This document shows positions 9,422 through 17,072 of a DNA stretch of 64,000 nucleotides, in pieces. The notes under the pieces were generated by a model. It was not told the DNA's origin and searched no databases. It worked only from the letters and a program-made list of their open reading frames with translations. The position numbers and the translations under genes were made by a program. The DNA comes from Haloarcula salinisoli (GTDB lineage Archaea; Halobacteriota; Halobacteria; Halobacteriales; Haloarculaceae): the NCBI RefSeq assembly GCF_019599405.1, contig NZ_RKLQ01000001.1, positions 620,001 through 684,000 on the forward strand, read 5' to 3'. Positions within the stretch are counted from its first letter, which is position 1. Each line of letters begins with the position of its first letter.

Positions 9422-9544
9422 GGGCGGGACTGAAAGGGGCGGCACGCTGCACGAACCCCGGCGATGCAAGCACCGGAACGACCAGCGGGAGTGAGGAGCA
9501 CAGCGAGCCGCGGGAGTGCAGCGTGCCGGGGCTTTCGGGCTGTT
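9422..9544 (+). repeat. Hairpin repeat element, copy A
   Basis: The element starts with the 19-mer GGGCGGGACTGAAAGGGGC (9422-9440). The left stem arm GGCACGCTGCAC (9441-9452) follows, then a loop of 63 nt, then the perfectly complementary right arm (9516-9527), then the tail GGGGCTTTCGGGCTGTT (9528-9544). The 19-mer recurs exactly at 40203-40221 (minus) and 40238-40256 (plus). A small palindrome (CGATTG/CAATCG, 9405-9418) precedes it. It lies between flpA and gshA. I cannot name the element. Confidence 0.85.
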
Positions 9545-9656
9545 GTGGTCTTCGCTACAGACTGAGACTCGAAATATCGCCCCATATACAGAGATAGTGC
9601 TCTCTGCTAGCCCGCGGACGGAAGGCTTTAGCGGGTCGATTGCGACGTACCGGTCG

Positions 9657-10736
9657 ATGGACGAGACGGGGTCTCCCGAGAACTTCACCCGGATGGGCAC
9701 GCTCGGTATCGAGGAGGAGTGTTACGTCGTCGACGAGCACGGCCGGCCCACCTCGGGCACGGACGAACTCGTCTACGAGGGCGAGCCGCCGGAGATACTC
9801 GACGGCCGGCTGGACCACGAGCTGTTCAAGAGCGTCATCGAGACGCAGACGCCGCTTATCGAGGCACCCGGCGACGCTCGCGAACAGCTACTGTCGGTGC
9901 GCGAGGCACTCGTCGAGTACGCCGCAAGCGAGGGGTTTGGCATCGCCGCGGCGGGGCTTCACCCGCTGGCAAAGTGGCGCGAGCTCGAACACGCCGAGAA
10001 GCCCCGGTATCGGGCGCAACTGGACCGAATCCAGTACCCACAGCACCGCAACACCACCGCGGGGCTGCACGTGCACGTCGGTGTGGACGACCCGGACAAG
10101 GCGGTGTGGGTGGCCAACGAGCTACGCTGGCACGTCCCGGTGATGCTGGCGCTGTCGGCGAACTCGCCGTACTGGAACGGCTTCGACACCGGGCTGCAGT
10201 CCGCCCGGGCGAAGATTTTCGAAGCGTTACCCAACACCGGCATCCCGACGGCGTTCGAGGACTACGCGGCCTTCGAACGGTTCGAGCGCCGGATGGTCGA
10301 AAACGGAAGCATCGACGACCGCGGAGAGCTGTGGTTCGACGTGCGCCCGCACTCGGGCCACGGAACCGTCGAGGTGCGGGCGCCGGACGGCCAGGCCGAC
10401 CCCGACCGCGTGCTCGCCTTCGTCGAATACGTCCACGCGCTCGTAGAGGACCTCGCGGCCCGCTACGAGGACGGTGAGTCGGGGACCGACCTCCGGCGGG
10501 AACTGCTCGACGAGAACAAGTGGCGCGCGATTCGGAACGGCCAGTCGGCCTCGTTCCTGTCGCGCGACGGCGAGGCGACCCTGTCGCTCGAGGATATCGT
10601 CGAAGCCGACTGTGACCGCCTGGATATCGACGGGATTCGGACGCTACTTGCGGCCGAGAGCGGCGCAGAACGGCAACGGCGGCTCCGCGGCGAGGGCGTG
10701 CAATCACTCGCCGCGGCGCTCGAATTGCAGTACTGA
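9657..10736 (+). CDS. gshA: Glutamate--cysteine ligase, haloarchaeal GCS2 type
   Basis: A 359-residue carboxylate-amine ligase of the GCS2 family that makes gamma-glutamylcysteine, the main low-molecular-weight thiol of haloarchaea. Visible family blocks are [13 protein letters not shown] near the N-terminus, the metal- and ATP-binding segment [18 protein letters not shown], and [19 protein letters not shown] 9657 is supported by a TATA-like GGCTTTAG about 28 nt upstream. No glutathione synthetase gene is adjacent, as expected when gamma-glutamylcysteine itself is the end product. Confidence 0.92.
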   Translation: MDETGSPENFTRMGTLGIEEECYVVDEHGRPTSGTDELVYEGEPPEILDGRLDHELFKSVIETQTPLIEAPGDAREQLLSVREALVEYAASEGFGIAAAGLHPLAKWRELEHAEKPRYRAQLDRIQYPQHRNTTAGLHVHVGVDDPDKAVWVANELRWHVPVMLALSANSPYWNGFDTGLQSARAKIFEALPNTGIPTAFEDYAAFERFERRMVENGSIDDRGELWFDVRPHSGHGTVEVRAPDGQADPDRVLAFVEYVHALVEDLAARYEDGESGTDLRRELLDENKWRAIRNGQSASFLSRDGEATLSLEDIVEADCDRLDIDGIRTLLAAESGAERQRRLRGEGVQSLAAALELQY

Positions 10737-11155
10737 AACGGATCCGCCCCGATGGCGGCGACGAAAGCTCTGGCTGCCACTACCTCCCCTCCCGCTAATC
10801 GGTGGTCCCCTTCTGTGTCCCCTTCGGGAATCGTCTCGGACCGACTGCGGCGCCGCCCCCAGACGGCGACCGCATCCAGCTTCGGATATCGTGTGTAGGC
10901 GCCCTCACAGCACGCCAAGCGACACTCATTCGTAGAGGATACTACAGTAAAATACCAGAGGGTCGCTCTCACGGGCGATAGTGGAGCCGGTTTTTGCCCG
11001 CCATTTATATACCACATTTTTAAATCTTCACAACAGTCGTTAATTTATATCTCTCTGTAAAGAACGATGGCGCCGCTTGGGGACGCGGCGTCCTGCGGTC
11101 GGTCCGAGCCAAGGTTTTTATCCGCCAATCACTTTCGTCCCCACAGAGACAACAT
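10737..11155. other. Long intergenic region, no gene seen
   Basis: This 419-nt stretch holds no convincing gene. Its right half is unusually AT-rich (11000-11060) with several TATA-like words on both strands, including TTTAAAAATG on the minus strand and TAATTTATATC at 11041-11051. A further TATA-like GTTTTTATCC (11114-11123) stands about 33-42 nt before the regulator at 11156. Confidence 0.6.
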
Positions 11156-11653
11156 ATGTCCACAGACGACCCGGAGGACGACGATGACCCACTCGAGGAC
11201 GCGGAGGACGTACGGAATCGCCTGGAACAGGAGGCCGACCGCGCGGTCGAACAGTTCGACGAGGGCATCGTGGAGATGCTCGCGTGGGTGCTCGACACGG
11301 AGACCCGAGCGCGTATCTACGTGAGCCTCCGCCAGCATCCGGGCAGTACGAGCGACGAGATCGCCGATGCGACGGGGCTGTACCCCAGCACAGTCCGGGA
11401 GGCCCTGGCCGCGCTCCACGAGGAAGAGAAGGTGACCCGGGAGAAACGCGAGAGCGATGGTGCCGGTAACAACCCCTACGAGTACAGCGCCATCGCGCCC
11501 AGCGAACTCGTCGAGACCATCGTGGGCGACGTCCAGGCCGAGCTGAACACGGTGTTCAACCTGGACGCACACCTCGGGGACGTGGGACCGGACGAGGACG
11601 CGGACGAGCCGGTCACCATCTCGGTCGAAGACGCTACGGACGACGACGGGTAG
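11156..11653 (+). CDS. Winged helix-turn-helix transcriptional regulator
   Basis: A 165-residue haloarchaeal regulator. An acidic N-terminus (about 1-45) and a helical segment lead to a winged HTH at about residues 50-110: ETRARIYVSLRQHPGSTSDEIADATGL, then the recognition helix YPSTVREALAALHEEEKV and a wing. The acidic C-terminal tail is typical of halophilic proteins. Regulon and ligand are unknown. No operon partner is obvious; the downstream coaD gene is 92 nt away. Confidence 0.82.
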   Translation: MSTDDPEDDDDPLEDAEDVRNRLEQEADRAVEQFDEGIVEMLAWVLDTETRARIYVSLRQHPGSTSDEIADATGLYPSTVREALAALHEEEKVTREKRESDGAGNNPYEYSAIAPSELVETIVGDVQAELNTVFNLDAHLGDVGPDEDADEPVTISVEDATDDDG

Positions 11654-11745
11654 CCGATTACCGGCCACCGACGGCGTTGTGTGACACGCTACCGCGGGTT
11701 GCGTGAGACGACACCACTAAATCAGGCGCCGCCTTTAGCGCGGGT

Positions 11746-12234
11746 ATGAATGTGGCGCTGGGGGGGACATTCGACCCCGTCCACGACGGGCACCGGGCGC
11801 TGTTCGAGCGCGCGTTCGAACTCGGCGACGTGACTGTGGGACTCACCAGCGACGAACTCGCGCCGAACACCCGACACGACGAGCGCCACGTCCGCTCGTT
11901 CGCAAAGCGCCGTGCCGACCTCTCGGCCGAACTGGAGCGGCTGGCAGAGAGTCAGGGCCGCTCGTGGGACATTCGCGAACTGGCCGAACCGACCGGCATC
12001 GCGACCGAACCGCAGTTCGACGTGCTCGTCGTCTCCCCCGAGACCGAGACTGGCGGCAAGCGTATCAACGAAATCCGCCGCGACCGCGGCCTCGACCCGC
12101 TGGAGCTTGAAGTCGTCCCCCACGTGCGGGCCGACGACGGCGGCATCATCTCCTCGACGCGTATCGTCAACGGCGAGATCGACGAACACGGTAATCTCAC
12201 CCCCGAGCGCGACGGTCGCGAGAAGCCAACGTAG
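11746..12234 (+). CDS. coaD: Phosphopantetheine adenylyltransferase, archaeal type
   Basis: A 162-residue nucleotidyltransferase for the fourth step of coenzyme A synthesis (4'-phosphopantetheine plus ATP gives dephospho-CoA). The nucleotidyl-transferase signature GTFDPVHDGH lies at residues 7-16, with both catalytic His residues. The C-terminal ISSTRI segment is the family's second nucleotide-binding motif. It belongs to the archaeal/eukaryotic PPAT group. It is convergent with the TFB-like gene, only 9 nt between stops. Confidence 0.92.
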   Translation: MNVALGGTFDPVHDGHRALFERAFELGDVTVGLTSDELAPNTRHDERHVRSFAKRRADLSAELERLAESQGRSWDIRELAEPTGIATEPQFDVLVVSPETETGGKRINEIRRDRGLDPLELEVVPHVRADDGGIISSTRIVNGEIDEHGNLTPERDGREKPT

Positions 12235-12243
12235 TTGTACTGG

Positions 12244-12552
12244 CTACCACTCCGGCGCGTCCAGCCCGACGCGCTCGATGAGGTCCTTCCAGCGCTTTTG
12301 AATGCTCAGCCGCGAGACGCCGGCGGCGTCGGCGACGGCCGTCTGTGACCGTTCTTCGCCCGCGACCAGCGCGCCGACGTAGATGCTCGCCGCCATCGAC
12401 GCCCGCTTGGAGCGGTCCTCGTCGGGCAGCGTCGAGAGAAACAGGTCCACCGCGTGCGAACGCGCCTGCGTTCCCAGGTCCAGTGTCTCCGCCGTGGCCT
12501 CGATCTCGCCCAGCCACTCGTCCTGTTCGATTCGGTCGCTCGCGCGATACAT
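12244..12552 (-). CDS. Minimal TFB-like protein with a single cyclin repeat
   Basis: A 102-residue protein matching the second cyclin repeat of transcription factor B/IIB: SMAASIYVGALVAGEERSQTAVADAAGVSRLSIQKRWKDLIE. Full TFB is about 320 residues; the N-terminal zinc ribbon, B-finger and first cyclin repeat are absent here. ATG 12552 opens directly into the first helix, so it looks like a designed short protein rather than a truncation of a recent full-length copy. Without the zinc ribbon it is unlikely to recruit RNA polymerase by itself and may compete with or modulate full TFBs (inference). Confidence 0.85.
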   Translation of the reverse strand: MYRASDRIEQDEWLGEIEATAETLDLGTQARSHAVDLFLSTLPDEDRSKRASMAASIYVGALVAGEERSQTAVADAAGVSRLSIQKRWKDLIERVGLDAPEW

Positions 12553-12634
12553 ACACGCAGATGGGTCCCGAAGACCGTAAACACTCGCCCGCAAGCGACG
12601 GGTTTTTAGACCACTCCCGGATACGAGGGAGTGC

Positions 12635-12718
12635 GCGCGGGTAGCCAAGCCAGGAAAAGGCGTAGCGCTTAGGACGCTATCCCGTAGGGGTCCGCCGGTT
12701 CAAATCCGGTCCCGCGCA
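12635..12718 (+). tRNA. tRNA-Leu, anticodon UAG
   Basis: The 84-nt gene folds into a type II tRNA. The acceptor stem is GCGCGGG/CCCGCGC with discriminator A. The anticodon stem TAGCG/CGCTA encloses loop CTTAGGA, so the anticodon is TAG (UAG), reading CUA and related Leu codons. There is a long variable arm and a T-loop TTCAAAT. No intron is present. CCA is not encoded. Its last 23 nt plus TT are duplicated downstream. Confidence 0.95.
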
Positions 12719-12875
12719 TTGCTGCTGCGAGCAAATCCGCGAGCAGCAGCAATCGGACGAGCGGATTTGAAGCACGGAACGAGCGAACGGAGTGAGCGAA
12801 GTTCAGGCGGTTCAAATCCGGTCCCGCGCATTTTGCGACGAACAATTCGTGAGTCGCAAATCCGGTCCTGCGCAT
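12696..12875 (+). repeat. Duplicated tRNA-Leu 3' ends, two followed by inverted repeats
   Basis: The 25-nt segment 12696-12720 (T-arm and acceptor end of the tRNA) recurs exactly at 12808-12832. A shorter third copy with one mismatch lies at 12857-12875. The first copy is followed by an inverted repeat with 10-bp arms (TTGCTGCTGC at 12719, GCAGCAGCAA at 12743). The second is followed by one with 8-bp arms (TTTGCGAC at 12832, GTCGCAAA at 12853). Such repeats are expected of attachment sites left by tRNA-targeting integrases, but no integrase is nearby. Confidence 0.8.
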
Positions 12876-12995
12876 GGCGTGGCGCGAGCGAAGTGAGCGC
12901 CTCGAAAAGACGAACGGCGAGCGGAGCGAACCGTGAGTCTCCGTGCACAGACCGCAAGCTGAGCGTCCGAGAACTGAAACAACCGTTCCGCGACG

Positions 12996-13220
12996 CTACC
13001 GGTGGGTGAAGATGACCACGCGGTCGTCGTGGATGGCCGTACAGAGGTCCATCTCGAAGTCCAGGTTCAGCGACGTCGGCGGGTCCTTGCAGACGACCAT
13101 GTCGTCGAACGGCGTCTCACAGGCCGGGCAGGCGACGGCCGTCGTGTTCTGGTAGGATTTGATGGCCTCGTTGTCCTCGCGCGGGGTCAGCGAGGAGACA
13201 ATCTCGTCGAAATCTTCCAT
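12996..13220 (-). CDS. Small zinc-finger-like haloarchaeal protein
   Basis: A 74-residue protein with CPACETPFDDMVVC, a likely zinc-binding knuckle (C-x2-C near residues 31-34, a further Cys at 44 and one at 60). The C-terminus is a short beta-rich stretch (DDRVVIFTHR). Similar haloarchaeal proteins have been annotated as flagella cluster protein, but no archaellum genes are present here and I would not give it that role. It is divergent from the MinD-like gene. Confidence 0.75.
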   Translation of the reverse strand: MEDFDEIVSSLTPREDNEAIKSYQNTTAVACPACETPFDDMVVCKDPPTSLNLDFEMDLCTAIHDDRVVIFTHR

Positions 13221-13361
13221 ACCCGGCTATGATAGACGATGTCGCATAAATTCTGGGTCCTCGCCGTATCGGTGTTCGATACCGCCGTGCGCGTCCTTGG
13301 GCTCACGAGTAACACCGCTCTGGCCAAGCATTCAAAACAGATGCCGAACACACCCCCCGCC

Positions 13362-14000
13362 ATGCTCGCAATCGCCGGGGGGAAGGGAGGGTGTGGGAAG
13401 ACGACGACAGCCGTCGGGCTCGCGCGCGGGCTGGCCTCGCTGGGGACGCGCCCGCTGGTGGTCGACGCGGACCTCGATATGCCTGACCTGCACCACCGCA
13501 CCGGCGTCGACCGACAGCCGGGTATCGCCGCGGCCCTCGACAGCGAGGACCCGCGTGCGGTTGCACAGCCGGGCGGCCGCTTCCCGGAGATAGACGTGCT
13601 TCCGTGTGCCGGGGCCGACACGGCGACCGCCGCAGCGCTGTTCGAGCGGCTCGCGGACGAGGGGCGCCCCGGCGACCCGGTCTTGCTGGACTGTCCGGCG
13701 GGTGCGAGTCCCGACGCGGCGGTCCCGCTGCGGGCGGCCGACCGGACCGTCCTCGTCTCGACGCCCCGGGAGCGGAGCCTGCGTGACGCGGCCAAGACGG
13801 CGGCGATGGCCCGTGAGCTCGAGGCGCCACCCGTCGCCGTGGTGCTTGTCCGCAGCGACGGGCATCTCGACCCGGGTGAGTTACTGGGCTGTTCCGCCGT
13901 GGTCCACGTCCCGGAGCTATCGGAACCTCCACTCGAAACGCAGGAATCCGCCGCGAGACACCTGCAGTGTGCGAAATCGGTAACCAAGCGGAATATTTAA
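13362..14000 (+). CDS. MinD/ParA-like P-loop ATPase
   Basis: A 212-residue ATPase with the deviant Walker A motif KGGCGKTTT at the N-terminus, a switch-like DADLDMPDLH, and DCPAGASPDAA in place of the usual Walker B. It is shorter than typical MinD (about 260) and lacks an obvious C-terminal membrane-targeting helix. ATG 13362 is chosen because an A/T-rich TTCAAAACAG lies about 25-30 nt upstream; an in-frame ATG at 13341 is possible. It is followed by the RAD55-like gene, whose promoter overlaps its stop codon. Confidence 0.83.
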   Translation: MLAIAGGKGGCGKTTTAVGLARGLASLGTRPLVVDADLDMPDLHHRTGVDRQPGIAAALDSEDPRAVAQPGGRFPEIDVLPCAGADTATAAALFERLADEGRPGDPVLLDCPAGASPDAAVPLRAADRTVLVSTPRERSLRDAAKTAAMARELEAPPVAVVLVRSDGHLDPGELLGCSAVVHVPELSEPPLETQESAARHLQCAKSVTKRNI

Positions 14001-14029
14001 TCGGGTGGGATGGTAAGTTTCATCAGAGT

Positions 14030-14659
14030 ATGGTCAACCGGCTACGCACGGGCATCGATGTCCTCGACCGGAAGCTCGACGGTGGTATCCCAGCGGGGAG
14101 CATCGTCGCGCTGACGGCACAGCCGGCGAGCCAGGCGGAGCTGTTCCTCTACGAACTAACCGCCACACGCGGGACGCTGTGGCTCTCGCTGGACCGCACC
14201 GCCGAGTCGGTCGTCGCCAGTATCGAACAGACACCAGCCAACACCGGCGACCCGACGGTCCGCCACATCTCCGGGGAGGCGCCGCTGGACAACGCGGGCA
14301 AACTCGTCTCGGCGCTGCCCGAGACTTCGAACCTCATCGTCGACCCGCTCGACGTCCTCGAAGCCCAGGAACCCCACTCCCGGTTCCGGGCGTTCATGAA
14401 CGACCTCCAGAACCACATCGTCAACACGGGGAGTCTCGCGATTTTGCACTGTCTCGACGGCCGCGACGTCCCGCCCCTTAGAGACACGACGGAGCACTTC
14501 GCCGACGTCGTCTTCCAACTGAAGACGCGCACGATGGGCGACGAAGTGGAGAACAAGCTCGCCATTCCCAAGTTCCGCGGCGGCCGCGCGCCCAACGACA
14601 TCATCAAACTCGATCTGGTCGAACAGGTCAGCATCGACACGAGCCGGGACATCGCGTAA
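14030..14659 (+). CDS. RAD55/RecA-superfamily protein with degenerate P-loop
   Basis: A 209-residue protein of the RecA/RAD55 superfamily that haloarchaea carry in many copies. Fold-defining parts are LRTGIDVLDRKLDGGIPAGSIVAL and IVDPLDVLE (Walker B region). The Walker A region reads TAQPASQAE, without the GxxxxGKT motif, so ATP binding is doubtful. Such proteins may be regulatory. ATG 14030 is supported by AATATTTAA at 13992-14000, which includes the stop codon of the preceding gene. Role unknown. Confidence 0.75.
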   Translation: MVNRLRTGIDVLDRKLDGGIPAGSIVALTAQPASQAELFLYELTATRGTLWLSLDRTAESVVASIEQTPANTGDPTVRHISGEAPLDNAGKLVSALPETSNLIVDPLDVLEAQEPHSRFRAFMNDLQNHIVNTGSLAILHCLDGRDVPPLRDTTEHFADVVFQLKTRTMGDEVENKLAIPKFRGGRAPNDIIKLDLVEQVSIDTSRDIA

Positions 14660-14819
14660 CGTCACGGCCAACGTCCGCACACTGATTGTCGCCGCCCGTG
14701 CAACTGTTTCCGGACTAGTCGCCCGAAAAGTGTCCGGATACTGTAAATCTCGGCTGGTTCTGTGGAAAATGTTCGGTGACTTGAAAGATTTATGCGGCCG
14801 GAAGTGTTATCCATACCAC

Positions 14820-14960
14820 ATGAACGGCCGAGACCCGCTGGCCAAAGAACAGAAACAATTCAGATGTTCGGACTGCGCGTACCGGACGACAGCCCCGAGT
14901 CGGACGCTAAAGTGCAGGCGCTGTGGTGGTGTGATGAAAAATACGGCCATCCCACGGTGA
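14820..14960 (+). CDS. Rubrerythrin-like zinc-ribbon small protein
   Basis: A 46-residue protein with two CxxC knuckles (FRCSDCAYRTTAPSRTLKCRRCGGVMKN), the pattern of the haloarchaeal rubrerythrin-like domain (DUF7129) proteins. It has only the rubredoxin-like ribbon and no di-iron domain. ATG 14820 is preceded by a TATA-like GATTTATG about 30 nt upstream. It probably binds zinc or iron; its function is not known. It is convergent with the NOS gene. Confidence 0.8.
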   Translation: MNGRDPLAKEQKQFRCSDCAYRTTAPSRTLKCRRCGGVMKNTAIPR

Positions 14961-14988
14961 GGACCGGGACGACAGACCACGGGAGAGC

Positions 14989-16104
14989 CTACTCGGATAT
15001 CAGGTCCGGGTCCTCCTGGTAGAAGAAGTTCGGCGTCTTGACCTCTTCGTCGTAACTGGAGTGGAACACCTGTGTCGTCGCTGGGTTGGTCGGCGGAATC
15101 AGCCACGACCAGTCGCCGGTGATGTCGCGGCCTTCGGCGTTTTCGTTGTGTTCGAACTGCTCGAACTGGTCGGTCACCTCGTGGGGGTCAGTGATCCGGA
15201 CGCCCGCCTCGTCGAACGAGTGGATGACCGCGCGGTGTATCGCCAGGGTCGCTTCGTCCTTCCACAGCGACCGGTCCTCGCTGGTGTCCAGTCCCAGCCG
15301 CTGTGCGACCTCGGGGAGCATATCGTAGCGGTCCTCGTCGGTGAGGTTGCGTGCGCCGATCTCCGTAGAGAGATACCAGCCGTTGAACGGCGCCGCCGTG
15401 TACCGTATCCCCCCGATTTCCAGACACATATTGGACACTATCGGCACGTCGATCCACTTCAGCCCGAGGTCGGCGAACCACTCGTAGTCGGGGTGTGTCA
15501 GTTCGACTTCCTCGACGACGGAGTCTGGGACCTCGAACATCGAGGGGTCCTCCTCGCCGACCTGGATGACGTGAGGCAGGATATCGAAGTCGGTCCGCTC
15601 TGGCTCCCACCCTCGGGAGAGACAGTACTCCGTGAACTCGGTCTCTGCGGGGTCGCCGACGATTCCGTCCTCGGTTTCGTATCCCGCGTACCGGAGCAGC
15701 TCGTAGTTCCAGATTCGGACCTGCTGTTCCCCCGGGACTATGGGTTTAAAAACCGTAATCGTCGGGACGATGTCCCCGCCGTTGCGGCCGTGCTCGATGT
15801 GTCGACAGCAGGCCTCGTGGATCTCGGCGGGCGTCTCGAGGTCCCGCTCGTCTATGACCTCCAGCGTGTCCCAGAACAACCGGCCCACACACCGATTGCT
15901 GTTGCGCCAGGCCATCTTGGCGCCGTGTTCGAGCTCTTCGTAGGTGTGGTCGTAGTGGCCCCGCTCCCGGATTTCGGCCCTGATTTCGGCTATCCTGTCT
16001 TCGATTTCCGCTTCCTTGTCTAATTCCGTGTAACACTCCCTGACGAACGACTCTGCCTCTTCGAGTAGCCCCTCCCTGTCGTAGCGGTTCTCGATGTCGT
16101 ACAT
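14989..16104 (-). CDS. nos: Nitric oxide synthase oxygenase
   Basis: A 371-residue heme enzyme matching bacterial-type NOS oxygenases, which convert L-arginine to citrulline and NO using electrons from separate reductases. The proximal heme ligand is Cys72 in WRNSNRCVGR. The substrate-binding Glu248 is in FNGWYLSTEIGARNL. The pterin region WSWLIPP lies near the C-terminus. No fused reductase domain or N-terminal hook extension is present, as in bacterial forms of about 360 residues. It is divergent from a DICT-domain protein across a 174-nt AT-rich spacer. Confidence 0.95.
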   Translation of the reverse strand: MYDIENRYDREGLLEEAESFVRECYTELDKEAEIEDRIAEIRAEIRERGHYDHTYEELEHGAKMAWRNSNRCVGRLFWDTLEVIDERDLETPAEIHEACCRHIEHGRNGGDIVPTITVFKPIVPGEQQVRIWNYELLRYAGYETEDGIVGDPAETEFTEYCLSRGWEPERTDFDILPHVIQVGEEDPSMFEVPDSVVEEVELTHPDYEWFADLGLKWIDVPIVSNMCLEIGGIRYTAAPFNGWYLSTEIGARNLTDEDRYDMLPEVAQRLGLDTSEDRSLWKDEATLAIHRAVIHSFDEAGVRITDPHEVTDQFEQFEHNENAEGRDITGDWSWLIPPTNPATTQVFHSSYDEEVKTPNFFYQEDPDLISE

Positions 16105-16247
16105 TTATCCAACAATCGTCCAGTCACTACCAATTTGCAGTTAAATTTTTCTAACGTAATTTAATTGGCCGCGTCGCTCCCATCGACACCACCCTCACTG
16201 CGGTTCAGCGTCGTTCCGGTCGGAACAAGCCGGCAGGCCCCCAGCAG

Positions 16248-16257
16248 GCTTAATTGG
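16248..16257 (+). promoter_or_regulatory. TATA-like box for the DICT-domain gene
   Basis: GCTTAATTGG lies about 25 nt before ATG 16279. The spacer to the divergent NOS gene also holds AAATTTAA on the minus strand (about 16140-16148), so both genes may be controlled from this 174-nt region. Confidence 0.5.
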
Positions 16258-16278
16258 TCATGGTGACACATCCCACAT

Positions 16279-17049
16279 ATGTCTTCGGCGGTAGAGCAGT
16301 TGCGGGCACTCGTCGGGGAGACAGCTGCCCCGGAGCAGTCCCTCGTCGTGGTCAATCGAACGGAGGGGGACCCGATTCAGCGGTTGCTCGCGACGACGTT
16401 CGACGGGCAGTCGGTCGACATCAGGGAGTCGGACGTCCCCGACGCGGAGGACGATACGGTTGTGCTCGTCCGGGACGGTGCGGTCGTCGCCACGTCGTCA
16501 CTACAGTCAGTGATGGACGCCTGCTTGCTGGTCAACAGCGACCTCTACCGGACGGGACCGGGCGGTATCGAGAAGTCACGCGCCCCGTCGGTGATTACGG
16601 AACTCGACGAGACCGTCTTCAAGCTGCGGGGGTTCCCTGCGTCAGTGAAGGAGAAGCTCATCCTGATACTCATCTCGCGGTACATAGAGACACTCGCGCT
16701 CGACCATGGAGCGGGCGTCCTCCGCGCGACGTTCCAGGAACTCTCGCGGCTCGGGACCGAGAACGGGACCCGAGAGGTATACCGACGACTGTCCGAGACC
16801 GACCTGTCAGTCCACGTCTACGGCGTCAACGACTGGGAGCTGTCCCCTGACCTCGATATCGTCGCCCACACCGGCTCCCACCGTGGCTACCGGGACTCGT
16901 GGTGTGTCGTGTTCCGCCCGCCAGACGACCGTGACCGCCACGCGGCCCTCCTCGCGCTGGAGACCGGACCAAACGAGTGGGTCGGAACCTGGACCTACGA
17001 CGCACAGAAGGTTCGGCGTGTCGACGAGATACTCGTCGACGAGTTCTGA
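16279..17049 (+). CDS. DICT sensory domain protein
   Basis: A 256-residue soluble protein with a C-terminal DICT (diguanylate cyclase and two-component system) sensory domain. Key parts are ENGTREVYRRLSETDLSVHVYG and the final NEWVGTWTYDAQKVRRVDEIL. Residues about 100-150 form a helical winged-helix-like module (PSVITELDETVFKLRGFPASVKEKLILI). Haloarchaea encode many stand-alone DICT proteins of this layout; their signal is unknown. The divergent NOS gene suggests, without proving, a link to NO or stress signalling. Confidence 0.82.
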   Translation: MSSAVEQLRALVGETAAPEQSLVVVNRTEGDPIQRLLATTFDGQSVDIRESDVPDAEDDTVVLVRDGAVVATSSLQSVMDACLLVNSDLYRTGPGGIEKSRAPSVITELDETVFKLRGFPASVKEKLILILISRYIETLALDHGAGVLRATFQELSRLGTENGTREVYRRLSETDLSVHVYGVNDWELSPDLDIVAHTGSHRGYRDSWCVVFRPPDDRDRHAALLALETGPNEWVGTWTYDAQKVRRVDEILVDEF

Positions 17050-17072
17050 ACAGCCCAAAAGGGTGTCGGGCG

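Noticed and set aside
10463..11017. A minus-strand frame of 184 codons with a TATA-like box at leaderless distance upstream of gshA's end
   Set aside because: More than half is antisense to gshA and the composition is Ser/Arg-rich rather than acidic, so it looks like a shadow frame; the AT-rich box may serve another transcript.
12719..12752. Hairpin after tRNA-Leu as a CRISPR-like repeat
   Set aside because: Only two unlike palindromes occur, with no regular spacers and no cas genes, so it is not a CRISPR array.
14989..16104. NOS gene as a contaminant or bacterial insertion
   Set aside because: Its acidic composition and flanking TATA-like promoters are the same as the surrounding haloarchaeal genes.
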